This document shows positions 6,532 to 16,464 of a stretch of DNA of 64,000 nucleotides, in pieces. The first letter of the stretch is position 1, and each line of letters begins with the position of its first letter. Source of the DNA: Enterococcaceae bacterium OF42-14pH9A (GTDB lineage: Bacteria > Bacillota > Bacilli > Lactobacillales > Enterococcaceae); contig JAQEYU010000001.1 of NCBI GenBank assembly GCA_027692465.1, forward strand, positions 186,001 through 250,000. Reading direction: 5' to 3'. The notes under the pieces are model-generated. The model was not told where the DNA came from. It made no database searches and saw only the letters and a program-made list of their open reading frames with translations. Position numbers and translations under genes: made by a program.

Positions 6532-9500
6532 ATGGCAACGTCTTTAGAAGCAAGTCTAAGGCTACGTGATCAGTTCACCGCAGTTCTTCAAAAAGTGGAT
6601 TCTTCCATGCAAAAAGCTACGAAATCTATGCAAGACTTTAAGCAGAAAGTATCTGGCCCGGCTCAAGCTATGAATCAGATGGCCCAAGCAGCAGCTGCTT
6701 CTGTTAACAAGTTGAATTCCAGCATTAAAAGCGGTATGGAGAAAGCCAGCAATGTGGTGAAATCCACTACTGAGCGAATCCTATCTAACTTTGGGAACTT
6801 CGGGAACCGTATCTCGGGCAAGCTGAACTTGTCTGGTGTGACGAATAAATTCACATCGGCGTTCAGCTCTATTCAATCAAAAGTCTCAAGTGGCGTTTCA
6901 GCTGTTGGAAATGTCCTTTCTAGTCTGAAAGCCAAGATCTCAGGTCCGTTTAACGCAGCAGTTTCTGTCGTTAAAAATGGTGCCACGAAGATCAAAAACT
7001 TCCTGAAGCAATCAGGTAATGCCTTCAAAGAATTTGGTAATGATGCTAAAGCCGGCATGAGTAAAATCGAGAGTGCTTTTTCACCTCTCGGAACTTTTCT
7101 CAAAGCAGGTGCCGTTGCTGGTGGTGCAGCATTAGTCGGTTTAGGGAAGAAGGTCTATGATGTTGCGGGGACATTTGATACTCAGATGTCTCGTGTCAAG
7201 GCGATTTCCGGAGCCACTGGGGACGCCTTCACCAAAATGCGCAATCAGGCAATCGAACTCGGAGCTAAAACCGCATTTAGCGCAACTGAATCTGCAGCCG
7301 GTATGGAAAACTTGGCTTCAGCTGGTTTCAATGCCCAAGAAATCATGGCAGCAATGCCAGGGCTTTTGGACTTAGCAGCTGTTTCCGGTGGTGATGTAGC
7401 TCTCGCTTCTGAAAATGCGGCAACGGCTTTGCGTGGTTTCAACATGGATGCTAGTCAAGCTGGTCATGTTGCCAATGTGTTCGCTCGTGCGGCTGCTGAC
7501 ACCAATGCTGAAGTTGCCGATATGGGCGAAGCGATGAAATACGTCGCTCCCGTTGCGAACTCAATGGGGTTGTCTATTGAGGAAGTAGCCGCATCTATCG
7601 GGATTATGTCTGATGCTGGGGTTAAGGGTTCCCAAGCGGGTACTACTTTGCGCGGTGCTTTGTCTCGTTTGGCCAAGCCTACTGATCCAATGATTTCTAA
7701 AATGGATGAGTTAGGGCTGAGTTTTTACGATGCCAACGGGCAGATGAAGCCATTAACTGAGCAAGTGGGCATGCTTCAAAATGCGTTCAAAGGGTTAACT
7801 CCTGAACAACAACAGAACGCCTTAGTTACTTTGTACGGGCAGGAATCATTGTCTGGGATGATGGCCTTAGTTGCCAAAGGACCTGATGCATTAGGTAAGT
7901 TAACGAAGTCTTTGAAAAATAGCTCGGGTGCCGCAGCTGAAATGGCTGAGACCATGCAGGATAACTTACAGTCTAAAGTGGAGCAATTAGGCGGGGCATT
8001 CGAATCTGGCCTAATCAACATTGGGGATCGTTTATTCCCAATTATGGGTCCAATTATCGAAAAGTTTACTAGCTTTTTGGAAGATAAGTTGTCTATCGAA
8101 AGCGTAGGGAAGTTTTTTGATCAACTAGAAAAGTATGGCTCTGTCCTCAAGTCTGCTTTTGATGATGTTAAAGGGCCGGTATCCGATGCGCTTGGCGCTG
8201 TTGGAGACAGTCTAAACAAGATAACCGGTGGCTTTGGTAGTAAAAAGAGCGTTGACGGCTTCAAAGATTTTGTTGAAGGAATTGCTGAAGGTATCAAGAA
8301 ACTAGCGAATTTCGCTGAAAAACATTCAGATGGGATTGCTAAGCTGATTTCTATCATGCCTAAAGTTGCAGCTGCATTTGTTGGTTTCAAATTAGGCAAA
8401 GGGATCCTGACACCATTTCTGAATTTCGGTTCTGGGATTATGACCCTGACTAAAGGATTTGGAAAACTCGGTGGAGGATTAGCTAAAGCAATCGGTGGAC
8501 TTTTCACCAAATTACCTAAAAAGGCGCCATCTCTACCAATTCCAGGTGGAGATGATACTTCTGGAAATCCGGCTAAAGCTCTTACGCCTTTCCAAACTTT
8601 CTTGGGTACAATGAATAGCTTTGCTAAAGGCGCCACTAATTTAGCTTTGGTCTTTGGTGTAATTAAATTAATTGAAGAACTAGCTCAGGCTATGAAAGAA
8701 ATTGATACCAAAGTTCCTAAAAGTCTATCCAGTTTAGCACCGAAACTTCTTAATATGGGAATTGCTCTCACAGGTATGGGCGCCTTTGTAAAATTAGCAG
8801 AACGGTTATCCAAGGATGCCAAAGGTGCTGCTAGGGGATTAGCTGTGGTTGCCGGAATCAGCGCTAATTTAATTATTGCTGCGATCGCCATGCAACAGAT
8901 TAATAACCGAGTGCCTGACGATATTGGTTCTTTTGCTAGTAAGATGGCCAATATGGGAATCGCGCTTGCTGGCATGGGTGTTTTGGTATTAGCAGCTGGG
9001 AAACTAGCTTCCATGAATCCTACCGCTGCGATTGCTGGTTTAGCCGTTGTCGCTGGAATTTCGTTAGAACTGATGTTAGCTGCTGAAGCCATGAAACAGG
9101 TCAACGATAAAGTGCCTGATGACATCGGTAATTTTGCTTCGAAAGTAGCTAATATGGCGATTGCTATCGGTGGTATGGGTGTCCTAGTTGGAGTTGTTGG
9201 AGCACTTGTTTCAACAGGAATTGGCGCAGTTATTGGTGGTGCTGGTCTTTTAGCGGTTGCCGCTTTAGCAGGTGACATGATGCTCGTAGCTGAAGCTATA
9301 GCACAAATGGATGCTAAAATACCGGAAGACCTCTCATCAGTTAAGACTAAGATTGACAATATCGCTGAAACAATTGGTTATTTTACTGCAGCTAATTTGG
9401 GTGGTGTTTTAGACCTATTTTCAAATGCAGTGGGTGTTTTAAATGTCAGTGTCGTCACTACAGGAATCAATAAGTTTGCTGAATTGGCAACAGCTTTGCA

Positions 9501-11151
9501 ACAATTTGATTCTATTGAAATATCGACAACTGCTGGCGATAAGATTAAGCAAATTCAAAAAGTAGTTGAATCGATTGCAAAATCTAATTTAGGTGATTTG
9601 ATTTCCAATGGTTTTACTGCTATTGATACTTCAATTGTCATAAAGACATTAGATAACCTGATTGATATAGGTAACTCATTGACTGGAATTGATCAGCTAA
9701 CGTTTGATGCCGCTTCTGTGAAAACCAAAATCAAAGACATTCAATCAGTTATTGATGATTTGGGAAATGGTGGAATCTTAGATAAGATTGGCTCTATTTT
9801 TGGAGGGAAGTTAGACACTTCGAATTTTGGTATAGCAAAGAAAGCATTTAACCAGTTGATTGATATTGGTAACAGTCTCGTAAGTCTTCAAGGGATTACT
9901 TTTGAAGCCGGGACCGTTAAGCAGAAAGTGAAAGATATCAATTCTGTTATTGAAGAACTTGGTACGTCCGGTATCGGTGAATATATTGGAACAATGATTA
10001 AAGGTGCACAATTAGGTGAAGTGAAAGCTTCTCTTGATGCCATGAATAATCTTATTGGTCCAATAACTCAGTTAGCAACAGCCGAGTTCGATGTAAATGC
10101 TGCTACTACTAAAGTGAATCAAATTAACGAAGTAATCAAGGCGCTTGGAACTGCAGGTATCAGTGAATACTTTGGTACTATGCTAAAATCTGCCCAACTT
10201 GGGGAGATTGTTTCAGCAGTACAGACACTAATTCAAGTTAGAGATCAGTTGAATACTTTTGCATCTGGAACCCTGAATGAAAATGTTCAAACTGCAATTA
10301 CTGCCATTAAAACCGCCATTCAGCAATTAAGCACGATTACTGCAGGTGGCGACGGTGGCGGGCTCCAAGGCGTAGCTAGTGGCTTTTCCGCTGTTACGCA
10401 ACAAATTGCTTCTTTTACTTCTACGGCCCAAGCCATGGCTGCAGGAGTTACGGCCGTTGGATCAACATTCCAGGTGGCAATGACAACCATCAAAACGAGT
10501 ACCGAAACAACCATGACCTCATTGCCACAAGTAGCAGCAACTGGCATGGCTGGCTTCCAAATGGCAATTGCTGCAGGAATGATTCTGGCAGCTGCAACGG
10601 CTCGTTCCGGATCCGCGCTGATTGTGTCGGCCTTTTCTGGCTTGCGTGGTCAACTCCAGTCAGCTGGTATGTATGCCATGTCTGGCTTAGCTGCAGGTAT
10701 CAATGCAGGAGCTAGTTCAGCGATTGTTGCCGCCAACTCGGTGGCGAACCAAGTCGCTGCGACAGTCCGGAAAGCATTGGATATCCATTCACCGTCTCGT
10801 GTCATGATGGCGGTCGGTGGCTTTGTTTCTGCTGGCTTGGCCAAAGGGATCACTGCAGCTCAAAACCTGGTGGCCAACGCCAGCAATCGTTTGGCAACTG
10901 CAGCTGTCCCTAGTCCGTTGGCGGATGTTTCTGCTAGTGGTAGTGTCACCAGCACTATGCACCTGGATCAATCAGAAGTCGAAAGTCTCAAAGCCTCTAG
11001 TACTCAAACAGTAGTAGTTCAGCACAAACAAGTAGTGCCACAAGTTACTATTAACGTCGATAACAAAGACGGCGAGCCAATTGATACTGATGCACTGCTT
11101 CAAGAATTTGAAGATAAAGTAATGGAACTCTATGAATCGGATTTAAGTTAG
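6532..11151 (+). CDS. tail tape measure protein
   Basis: 1539 residues. Residues 1-190 are coiled-coil-like and rich in S, K, Q and V. About 194-385 is a TP901-type tape measure core (FDTQMSRVKAISGATGDAF, SAAGMENLASAGF, GSQAGTTLRGALSRLA). Residues 620-940 hold hydrophobic helices and four ~67-residue repeats with the pattern VPDDIGxFASKxANMxIAxxGM, at about 724, 790, 857 and 926. Residues about 1000-1240 hold a second repeat set (VKxINSVIEELGTSGIGEYIGT-like). The C-terminus has the common AARSGSALIVSAF and DIHSPSRVM motifs. The length sets tail length. GTAGGTG precedes ATG 6532. Confidence 0.93.
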   Translation: MATSLEASLRLRDQFTAVLQKVDSSMQKATKSMQDFKQKVSGPAQAMNQMAQAAAASVNKLNSSIKSGMEKASNVVKSTTERILSNFGNFGNRISGKLNLSGVTNKFTSAFSSIQSKVSSGVSAVGNVLSSLKAKISGPFNAAVSVVKNGATKIKNFLKQSGNAFKEFGNDAKAGMSKIESAFSPLGTFLKAGAVAGGAALVGLGKKVYDVAGTFDTQMSRVKAISGATGDAFTKMRNQAIELGAKTAFSATESAAGMENLASAGFNAQEIMAAMPGLLDLAAVSGGDVALASENAATALRGFNMDASQAGHVANVFARAAADTNAEVADMGEAMKYVAPVANSMGLSIEEVAASIGIMSDAGVKGSQAGTTLRGALSRLAKPTDPMISKMDELGLSFYDANGQMKPLTEQVGMLQNAFKGLTPEQQQNALVTLYGQESLSGMMALVAKGPDALGKLTKSLKNSSGAAAEMAETMQDNLQSKVEQLGGAFESGLINIGDRLFPIMGPIIEKFTSFLEDKLSIESVGKFFDQLEKYGSVLKSAFDDVKGPVSDALGAVGDSLNKITGGFGSKKSVDGFKDFVEGIAEGIKKLANFAEKHSDGIAKLISIMPKVAAAFVGFKLGKGILTPFLNFGSGIMTLTKGFGKLGGGLAKAIGGLFTKLPKKAPSLPIPGGDDTSGNPAKALTPFQTFLGTMNSFAKGATNLALVFGVIKLIEELAQAMKEIDTKVPKSLSSLAPKLLNMGIALTGMGAFVKLAERLSKDAKGAARGLAVVAGISANLIIAAIAMQQINNRVPDDIGSFASKMANMGIALAGMGVLVLAAGKLASMNPTAAIAGLAVVAGISLELMLAAEAMKQVNDKVPDDIGNFASKVANMAIAIGGMGVLVGVVGALVSTGIGAVIGGAGLLAVAALAGDMMLVAEAIAQMDAKIPEDLSSVKTKIDNIAETIGYFTAANLGGVLDLFSNAVGVLNVSVVTTGINKFAELATALQQFDSIEISTTAGDKIKQIQKVVESIAKSNLGDLISNGFTAIDTSIVIKTLDNLIDIGNSLTGIDQLTFDAASVKTKIKDIQSVIDDLGNGGILDKIGSIFGGKLDTSNFGIAKKAFNQLIDIGNSLVSLQGITFEAGTVKQKVKDINSVIEELGTSGIGEYIGTMIKGAQLGEVKASLDAMNNLIGPITQLATAEFDVNAATTKVNQINEVIKALGTAGISEYFGTMLKSAQLGEIVSAVQTLIQVRDQLNTFASGTLNENVQTAITAIKTAIQQLSTITAGGDGGGLQGVASGFSAVTQQIASFTSTAQAMAAGVTAVGSTFQVAMTTIKTSTETTMTSLPQVAATGMAGFQMAIAAGMILAAATARSGSALIVSAFSGLRGQLQSAGMYAMSGLAAGINAGASSAIVAANSVANQVAATVRKALDIHSPSRVMMAVGGFVSAGLAKGITAAQNLVANASNRLATAAVPSPLADVSASGSVTSTMHLDQSEVESLKASSTQTVVVQHKQVVPQVTINVDNKDGEPIDTDALLQEFEDKVMELYESDLS
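8701..9380 (+). repeat. four ~67-codon repeats inside the tape measure gene
   Basis: Protein-level repeats start at about 8701, 8902, 9103 and 9310. The first three share the P..(I/L).SFAxKxxNMxIAxxGMG pattern; the fourth is diverged. Spacing is about 201-207 bases. Confidence 0.75.
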
Positions 11152-11163
11152 GAGGCATGTAGA

Positions 11164-11844
11164 ATGGCAATTAAGTTTTATCTCGACATTGGCGGGAAGC
11201 GATACATGCTTCCTGTCAATCCGGGTGAATTAGAGGTAGAGATACCTGTTAATAATCAATCCACAGAAGTGGTGAAACTGGGAGAAATTACGCAGTTTTC
11301 ACCAACCGGATTGCAAAGTATTAGTTTCAGTAGTTTTTTTCCGTTAAAAAAGAACTCATCGTTTGCGACACCCGGCGCTGATTGGAAAGCTCCCCATGAT
11401 TATGTGGCGCTGTTCAAAAAAGCAATGGATGACCAAAAGGCGCTTCGATTGATTATTACGGATACTAAAATCAACACTTTGGTTTCGATTGATTCCTTTA
11501 AATGGTCCCTTGTGGATTCTACAGGGGATGTGGAGTATTCGGTGTCTTTCAAAGAATATCGAGAATATGCGGCTAAATATGTAAAGACCGTTGCTCAAAA
11601 AGTTTCACCCACACCGCCAAAGCCAAGACCTGTTGTCAGTCAAACCATCACTCCTGGTTGTACCGTGATCGTGAATGGTCGCCTTCATCGGGATAGCTAT
11701 GGTAGTGGACCAGGGGTAACGGAAGTGAATGCTACGAGAAAGGTCAACTTTATTGCTAAGGGACGTTCCCATCCGTATCACGTCACGCTGCTTAACGGTG
11801 GTTGGCGAGGTTGGGTAACGGCTGGAAGTGTGAGGCGAATCTGA
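11164..11844 (+). CDS. XkdP-like tail/baseplate protein with SH3-like C-terminus
   Basis: 226 residues. The N-terminal two-thirds (GGKRYMLPVNPGELEVEIPV, IDSFKWSLVDSTGDVEYSV) match the XkdP/gp53-like baseplate hub family found directly after tape measures in PBSX-type phages. The last 60 residues (TPGCTVIVNGRLHRDSYG to GGWRGWVTAGSVRRI) look like an SH3-type beta domain in place of the LysM domain of many relatives; this is an inference from pattern. It is coupled to the next gene through TGATG. Confidence 0.82.
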   Translation: MAIKFYLDIGGKRYMLPVNPGELEVEIPVNNQSTEVVKLGEITQFSPTGLQSISFSSFFPLKKNSSFATPGADWKAPHDYVALFKKAMDDQKALRLIITDTKINTLVSIDSFKWSLVDSTGDVEYSVSFKEYREYAAKYVKTVAQKVSPTPPKPRPVVSQTITPGCTVIVNGRLHRDSYGSGPGVTEVNATRKVNFIAKGRSHPYHVTLLNGGWRGWVTAGSVRRI

Positions 11845-12818
11845 TGAAGCTACAAGTGTTTGAAACAAGCATTACCTACTGGTCCATGTATGATCTATCC
11901 GAAATTGTTAGTGATGTAAGTTGGTCCACAGGAACTGGTTCACAACCTGGAAAATTTACTTTTAATATCCAAGAAGACAAAATGGTCTTTCTCCGCAATG
12001 GTGATATTATTACCGCCAAAGCGGACGGAAAGGCTTTTTTTGAAGGAAAAATTTTCACTCGAAAAAAGAAGAAAAATAAGACCTGGCAAATTACTGCCTA
12101 CGATAATCTGCGGTATTTGAAGAATGAAGACACGCTTGTTTTCAATGCTTCCAGTGCTTCTGCAAGATTTAAAACGATTTGTCAGACCCAGGGGTTGCCT
12201 TTTCGTATTTTGGACAACGCTGGCTACAACTGTGCGGCAGCTGTCATGGATCAAAAAACGTATTTCTCCATGCTAGAAGATTCCCTTGAGGAGACCAGAA
12301 AAGGGTATGGTGTTCGCTATGGTATTCGTGACAATGCCGGCACATTAGAGTTTTATAACTACAATCGGATGATTACGAAACTCGTTTTAGGAGATCAGTC
12401 TTTGGTCACAGATTATGACTATGAATCTTCCATTGATGAAGCCTTTAATGCTGTTAAAGTCATTCGAGAAAATGAGGATAAGAAAACCCGTGAGGTATAT
12501 ACGGCAACTCATGCCGGAAATATCAAAAAATGGGGCAAGCTTCAAATGGTTGAAACTGCTAGTGATGCAGATTTGAATAGTTCCCAACTCCAGAAACAAG
12601 CTAACGATTTATTGCGGGAAAACAACAAAGAGACAAGAACGCTTAGTCTTGAAGCCGTTGGAAACATTTCGATTCAAGCCGGGAATAGCTTTATTTTGCG
12701 ATTGTCTGATTTAGAACGGGAAGGAATTAAAAAAGACACTTTAGCATTGGTTCATAGTTGTGACCACAGTCTTGGTTTTCCTCATACCATGAGTTTAGAA
12801 GTGGAGGTGCTGGCATAA
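11844..12818 (+). CDS. tail hub protein (XkdQ / gpD-like)
   Basis: 324 residues, MKLQVFETSITYWSMYDLSE start. It holds a FNIQEDKMVFLRNGDIITAK strand region and a KKTWQITAYDNLRYLKNEDTL-like core of the phage late control D / XkdQ hub family. The hub closes the distal end of the tube and seats the spike. A longer reading from 11802 would run into the XkdP gene. 11844 (TGATG overlap with the previous stop) is the coupled start. The end overlaps the next ATG at 12818. Confidence 0.85.
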   Translation: MKLQVFETSITYWSMYDLSEIVSDVSWSTGTGSQPGKFTFNIQEDKMVFLRNGDIITAKADGKAFFEGKIFTRKKKKNKTWQITAYDNLRYLKNEDTLVFNASSASARFKTICQTQGLPFRILDNAGYNCAAAVMDQKTYFSMLEDSLEETRKGYGVRYGIRDNAGTLEFYNYNRMITKLVLGDQSLVTDYDYESSIDEAFNAVKVIRENEDKKTREVYTATHAGNIKKWGKLQMVETASDADLNSSQLQKQANDLLRENNKETRTLSLEAVGNISIQAGNSFILRLSDLEREGIKKDTLALVHSCDHSLGFPHTMSLEVEVLA

Positions 12819-13120
12819 TGGCTGGAGAAAAATTAGCGAGAGCTTTAAAAGACAGTAAGCCAAAATCAGGTGAACTGTCTGACTTGATGTTTGGCGTTGT
12901 GACTAGTACTTCACCTTTAAGAATTCAAGCTGAAAGTCGCATGCAATTGTCCAGTGAGCATCTGATTCTATCTCGTATGGTCAAAAATTTAACAATCACC
13001 ATTACCATTGATGGAAAATCTGGTTCAGCTCAAGTGTTCAGACCACTGGTAGTGGGTGATCGAGTTTCTATGCTCCGGGTGAGTAAAGGTCAGAAATTTT
13101 ATGTGCTAGAAAGGGTGTGA
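12818..13120 (+). CDS. DUF2577 baseplate protein (XkdR-like)
   Basis: 100 residues. KPKSGELSDLMFGVVTSTSPL and LVVGDRVSMLRVSKGQKFYVLERV are the two signature ends of DUF2577, a small OB-like protein between hub and sheath-initiator genes in PBSX-like modules. It probably forms part of the baseplate spike/hub. It overlaps both neighbours (TAATG at the start, TGA shared region at the end). Confidence 0.85.
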   Translation: MAGEKLARALKDSKPKSGELSDLMFGVVTSTSPLRIQAESRMQLSSEHLILSRMVKNLTITITIDGKSGSAQVFRPLVVGDRVSMLRVSKGQKFYVLERV

Positions 13121-13125
13121 TTGGT

Positions 13126-13497
13126 ATGGATGAAGAAGTAGAAGTGCAGATGCCCACTAGGACTTATAAGATTTCAAACGGCCGTGTGAATGGTTGGATT
13201 GATGATTTAGAAGCCATGCGCCAAGCGGTTGAAAAGATTTTATTAACCGAACGTTTTGAATGGGTTATTTACTCCGATAATTATGGCATTGAGATTCAAG
13301 ATTTGATCGGCAATGACTTCGATTTGATTCAGTCTGAAATTGAGCGGGTTGTTAGCGAAGCATTACTGGCGGATGAACGAATTGAAAGTGTCGATAATTT
13401 TGATTTACAACAGACAGATCGTTCTTCGTTGCTTTTTAGTTTTACCGTTTTAACAGTGTTCGGTGAAATCAACATGGAACAGGAGGTGGTTGCGTGA
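13126..13497 (+). CDS. DUF2634 baseplate protein (XkdS / gp25-like)
   Basis: 123 residues. The segments RTYKISNGRVNGWIDDLEAMRQAVEKILLTER and WVIYSDNYGIEIQDLIG identify the DUF2634/gp25-like family, which starts sheath assembly at the baseplate and carries an EPR-like core. Start choice: an in-frame GTG at 13117 is only one base from AAAGGG, whereas ATG 13126 has proper spacing, so I prefer 13126. It ends in a GTGA overlap with baseplate J. Confidence 0.85.
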   Translation: MDEEVEVQMPTRTYKISNGRVNGWIDDLEAMRQAVEKILLTERFEWVIYSDNYGIEIQDLIGNDFDLIQSEIERVVSEALLADERIESVDNFDLQQTDRSSLLFSFTVLTVFGEINMEQEVVA

Positions 13498-14630
13498 ACT
13501 ATGAAGAAATCGGGAAGTATCTTGAAGAGCGAGACTTTGCCTACTACTTGGAACAAGCTATGGAACATGTCCCGGATAACATCGATATTCGAGAAGGTTC
13601 CATCATGTACGATGCCTTAGCACCGGCTTGCTACTCACTGGCAGAATTTACTATGCAGTTGAAAAATGTACTGCTAGAAACCTTTACCCAAACTGCTCAG
13701 GGTGGCTATTTGGATTTACGCGCTGAAGAGCATGGCATTAAACGGATTGCCGCTACTCAAGCGATTGTCAAAGGAAAATTTACCAAAGACGACGGAACGC
13801 CAGTGGTTTTAGTCGAGGGAAATCGTTTCTCAAGTATTGATGATGACCCAGTTTATTACTCGATTATTAAGCAAGACACTGACCCTCTTTATTACACGTT
13901 GTTAGCTGAAACTGCTGGTACTCGTGGGAATCAATACATTGGACAGCTTTTGCCAATCGATCACTTTAATGGTTTGGCCACCGCTGAATTGATTGAAGTG
14001 GTAATCCCTGCACGAGATGAAGAATCCGATGATGATTTGCGAGCTAGAATTTTGAAAACTTACCAAGTCAATGCCTTTGGTGGTAACGTAGAGGACTATA
14101 TTAACTTGACCTCGGCCATTGATGGTGTAGGTGCTGTCCAAGTCTATCCGGTATGGAATGGCGGTGGAACGGTACGGGTGGTCATTTTAAATAATGCTTT
14201 TGGATTACCAAATACCACACTGGTTAACCAAGTACAGGAGATTATTTCTCCAACTGATGACCAAAAAGGTTACGGCTTAGCGCCAATTGGTCACTTAGTT
14301 ACGGTTGCTGGTCCAACTCAGAAAAATGTGGCAGTCAGTTTGCATGTGGATACTATGGTTGGGGTTTCTCTCGACAGCCTAAAGTCAGCCATTTCGGCCA
14401 AGTTGGAAGAACACTTTTTGACTTTGAGAAAGACCTGGTCGAATCATGATGATCTCTATCATTATGGCCAAACGATCTACCGAAGCCAATTGATTGTGTC
14501 TGTGCTACAAGTGGAGGGTGTGGCCAATGTGTCCGGTGTTAAGTTCAATAATGCGGATGCGGATCTTACATTGCAAATGGATAATACGAAACAAGAAATT
14601 GCTTTTCTTGGGGCGGTGACCTACACATGA
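13494..14630 (+). CDS. baseplate J-like protein (XkdT)
   Basis: 378 residues, GTG start with AGGAGGTGG upstream. It has the family pattern MEHVPDNIDIREGSIMYDALAPA, LETFTQTAQGGYLDLRAEEHGI and ARDEESDDDLRARILKTYQ, and ends with a gp6/J-type wedge. Baseplate J proteins form the wedges that transmit the contraction signal. The gene is linked by ATGA to the following DUF2313-type gene. Confidence 0.93.
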   Translation: MNYEEIGKYLEERDFAYYLEQAMEHVPDNIDIREGSIMYDALAPACYSLAEFTMQLKNVLLETFTQTAQGGYLDLRAEEHGIKRIAATQAIVKGKFTKDDGTPVVLVEGNRFSSIDDDPVYYSIIKQDTDPLYYTLLAETAGTRGNQYIGQLLPIDHFNGLATAELIEVVIPARDEESDDDLRARILKTYQVNAFGGNVEDYINLTSAIDGVGAVQVYPVWNGGGTVRVVILNNAFGLPNTTLVNQVQEIISPTDDQKGYGLAPIGHLVTVAGPTQKNVAVSLHVDTMVGVSLDSLKSAISAKLEEHFLTLRKTWSNHDDLYHYGQTIYRSQLIVSVLQVEGVANVSGVKFNNADADLTLQMDNTKQEIAFLGAVTYT

Positions 14631-15328
14631 GCCAGTTGAAAGAACTATTGCCAAATTGGTATGAGGGTATCGTTGAAACGGACGTTTTGATGGATGTGGA
14701 ACAAAAATTGTTTGATGACCTTGAAGCGCAAATCAACTTAGCGCAAAGCAATCAGTATGTTTCTACTGCTGATGCTAAAACAATCGCCATTTACGAGCAG
14801 ATATTGGGAATTGTCACTGATCAACTCGATTCTTTGGAATTGAGAAGATTTCGGGTACTTACTCGTTTGACAACTCAGAAGCCTTACACCATGAGATATC
14901 TTCAAGAAGTATTGTCTAGTTTCGGGGATCCAGCAGAACTGACTATGTTTTATAACGAGTATCGAATGCTGGTTGAAATGAACTTTGAAAAGCTTGGACA
15001 GGTATCTGAGATTGAGTATATTTTCCGGACGGTGGTGCCAGCGAATATCTTAGTTGATGCCCAAAACGAGTTGAAAGTTAAAGTGCCCAAAACACAATTA
15101 TTTATGGCATCAGGTATGACTAATACGGAATTGGTGATGATTACGCAAGATGTTGCGGAGGTACCTAGTATTAGCGCTCCGATTTATCAGCCGTTCGGTG
15201 TTGTGATATCTGACCTGGAACAAACTTCTCAGGATATCGCTAAGTCTCCAGAAATCAGACTCAATCAAAAGTCAGCTAATGCTTTAGTCAATTATCAAAC
15301 AATTGAAATTACAGAAAGGGGAGAATGA
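14627..15328 (+). CDS. phage tail protein, DUF2313 / XkdU-like
   Basis: 233 residues starting MSQLKELLPNWYEGIVETDVLMDVE, with IYEQILGIVTDQLDSLELRRFRVLTRLTT, the usual gpI/YmfQ/DUF2313 pattern. The typical domain ends near residue 180 (RTVVPANILVDAQNEL). A further ~50 residues follow. It is a baseplate wedge component placed between J and the fibre gene. Confidence 0.85.
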   Translation: MSQLKELLPNWYEGIVETDVLMDVEQKLFDDLEAQINLAQSNQYVSTADAKTIAIYEQILGIVTDQLDSLELRRFRVLTRLTTQKPYTMRYLQEVLSSFGDPAELTMFYNEYRMLVEMNFEKLGQVSEIEYIFRTVVPANILVDAQNELKVKVPKTQLFMASGMTNTELVMITQDVAEVPSISAPIYQPFGVVISDLEQTSQDIAKSPEIRLNQKSANALVNYQTIEITERGE

Positions 15329-15329
15329 C

Positions 15330-16463
15330 TTGGAATTTAAACAAGCAGTTGTCACACAAAATGGCCGTGCGTTAATGGCCAAATTATTAGCTGGAAAATC
15401 CACCCAGTTTACCAAAATCAAAGTTAGTTCAACCATCTATTCAGATGCCCAGTTGGCTAACCTGACAGCCTTGACTAATATCAAGCAAGAAACTACAGCC
15501 CAAGCCTACGGAAATAACACTGCTACAGTATCTGTTGTTGGTGCGATTGAAAATACTGGGTTAGGCACTGGATATTACATCAACACGGTTGGACTGTATG
15601 CCGTGGATCCAGACAAAGGTGAAATCCTTTATTCGGTGTCCAGCGCTTCAGTTAATGGCTATATGCCACCAGATACTGGTGTTAGTAAATCTGGTTTTGA
15701 GTTCAAAATCTATACCGAAGTGGGAAATGCGACAAAGGTCGATTTGACCGTAGATCCCGCGGCAGTTGCAACGCATGCCGATATTTCAAATTTGAGAAAC
15801 GATGTGGCGAAGCTGAAGCAGGCGTGGTCTAATTCTGTGGATGGAGCAGATGATTTTGGGAAAAGTAATGCTCAAAATTTGCTTGTAACTACTAAAAATC
15901 CAAAGAAGATTCAAGGAGCAAATACTAGCAATCAGCTCTACACCTTGTCTTATTTTGCAGCTGACAGAAGCCCGTTTTCAACATTGGGTATCCCAGTTGG
16001 TACAGAAATTTCATTTATGGCGGATGTTTCTATTGCTGGGACTATTGGCGGAGAATTTCACATTCGTTTAGGGAGTAAGGCTTGGCAGACATTAATGCCG
16101 AATGGAACTAAAATTGCGTTTACCAATGAAGAGGTAATTCAAGTTCGCGTTCACACATACGTGAATGCGAATTGGATGGAAAATTTATACATTGACATTC
16201 GTCTTGATAGTGTACCAATTGGTGCTACAGTGACTGTTGAAAAGGTGAAGATGGCTGTAGGAGATACTGAAATTTATACACCAAATCCAGTCGAGGCTAC
16301 AGATCCATTGGAGACTATGTTTAAGTATCGTGGATTGGCCGTACTAGACTCGGACAATCCAACGGACTACGTTTGGTCAATGACGAACGAATACATGAAT
16401 TACTTATTTGCCACTAAAGCTGAGTTGAATGATTTGGCTAGCCAAGTAACAGGAGGAAACTAA
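15330..16463 (+). CDS. tail fibre / collar protein
   Basis: 377 residues from a TTG start at 15330 (MEFKQAVVTQNGRALMAKLL), with GGGGAG at 15318-15323 giving good spacing. A TTG at 15303 lies inside the previous gene. The first ~150 residues are the phage tail-collar fibre domain (DUF3751-like: TKIKVSSTIYSDAQLANLT, GTGYYINTVGLYAVDP). Residues about 180-330 are a beta-rich, carbohydrate-binding-like domain (GGEFHIRLGSKAWQTL), and the end forms a short coiled coil. It is the candidate host-recognition protein of this prophage, and the module is small for that role. Confidence 0.8.
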   Translation: MEFKQAVVTQNGRALMAKLLAGKSTQFTKIKVSSTIYSDAQLANLTALTNIKQETTAQAYGNNTATVSVVGAIENTGLGTGYYINTVGLYAVDPDKGEILYSVSSASVNGYMPPDTGVSKSGFEFKIYTEVGNATKVDLTVDPAAVATHADISNLRNDVAKLKQAWSNSVDGADDFGKSNAQNLLVTTKNPKKIQGANTSNQLYTLSYFAADRSPFSTLGIPVGTEISFMADVSIAGTIGGEFHIRLGSKAWQTLMPNGTKIAFTNEEVIQVRVHTYVNANWMENLYIDIRLDSVPIGATVTVEKVKMAVGDTEIYTPNPVEATDPLETMFKYRGLAVLDSDNPTDYVWSMTNEYMNYLFATKAELNDLASQVTGGN

Positions 16464-16464
16464 C

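Noticed and set aside
8121..9359. Two long minus-strand frames (171 and 224 residues) within the tape measure gene
   Set aside because: Antisense shadows with proline/alanine-rich, unstructured composition and no ribosome binding sites.
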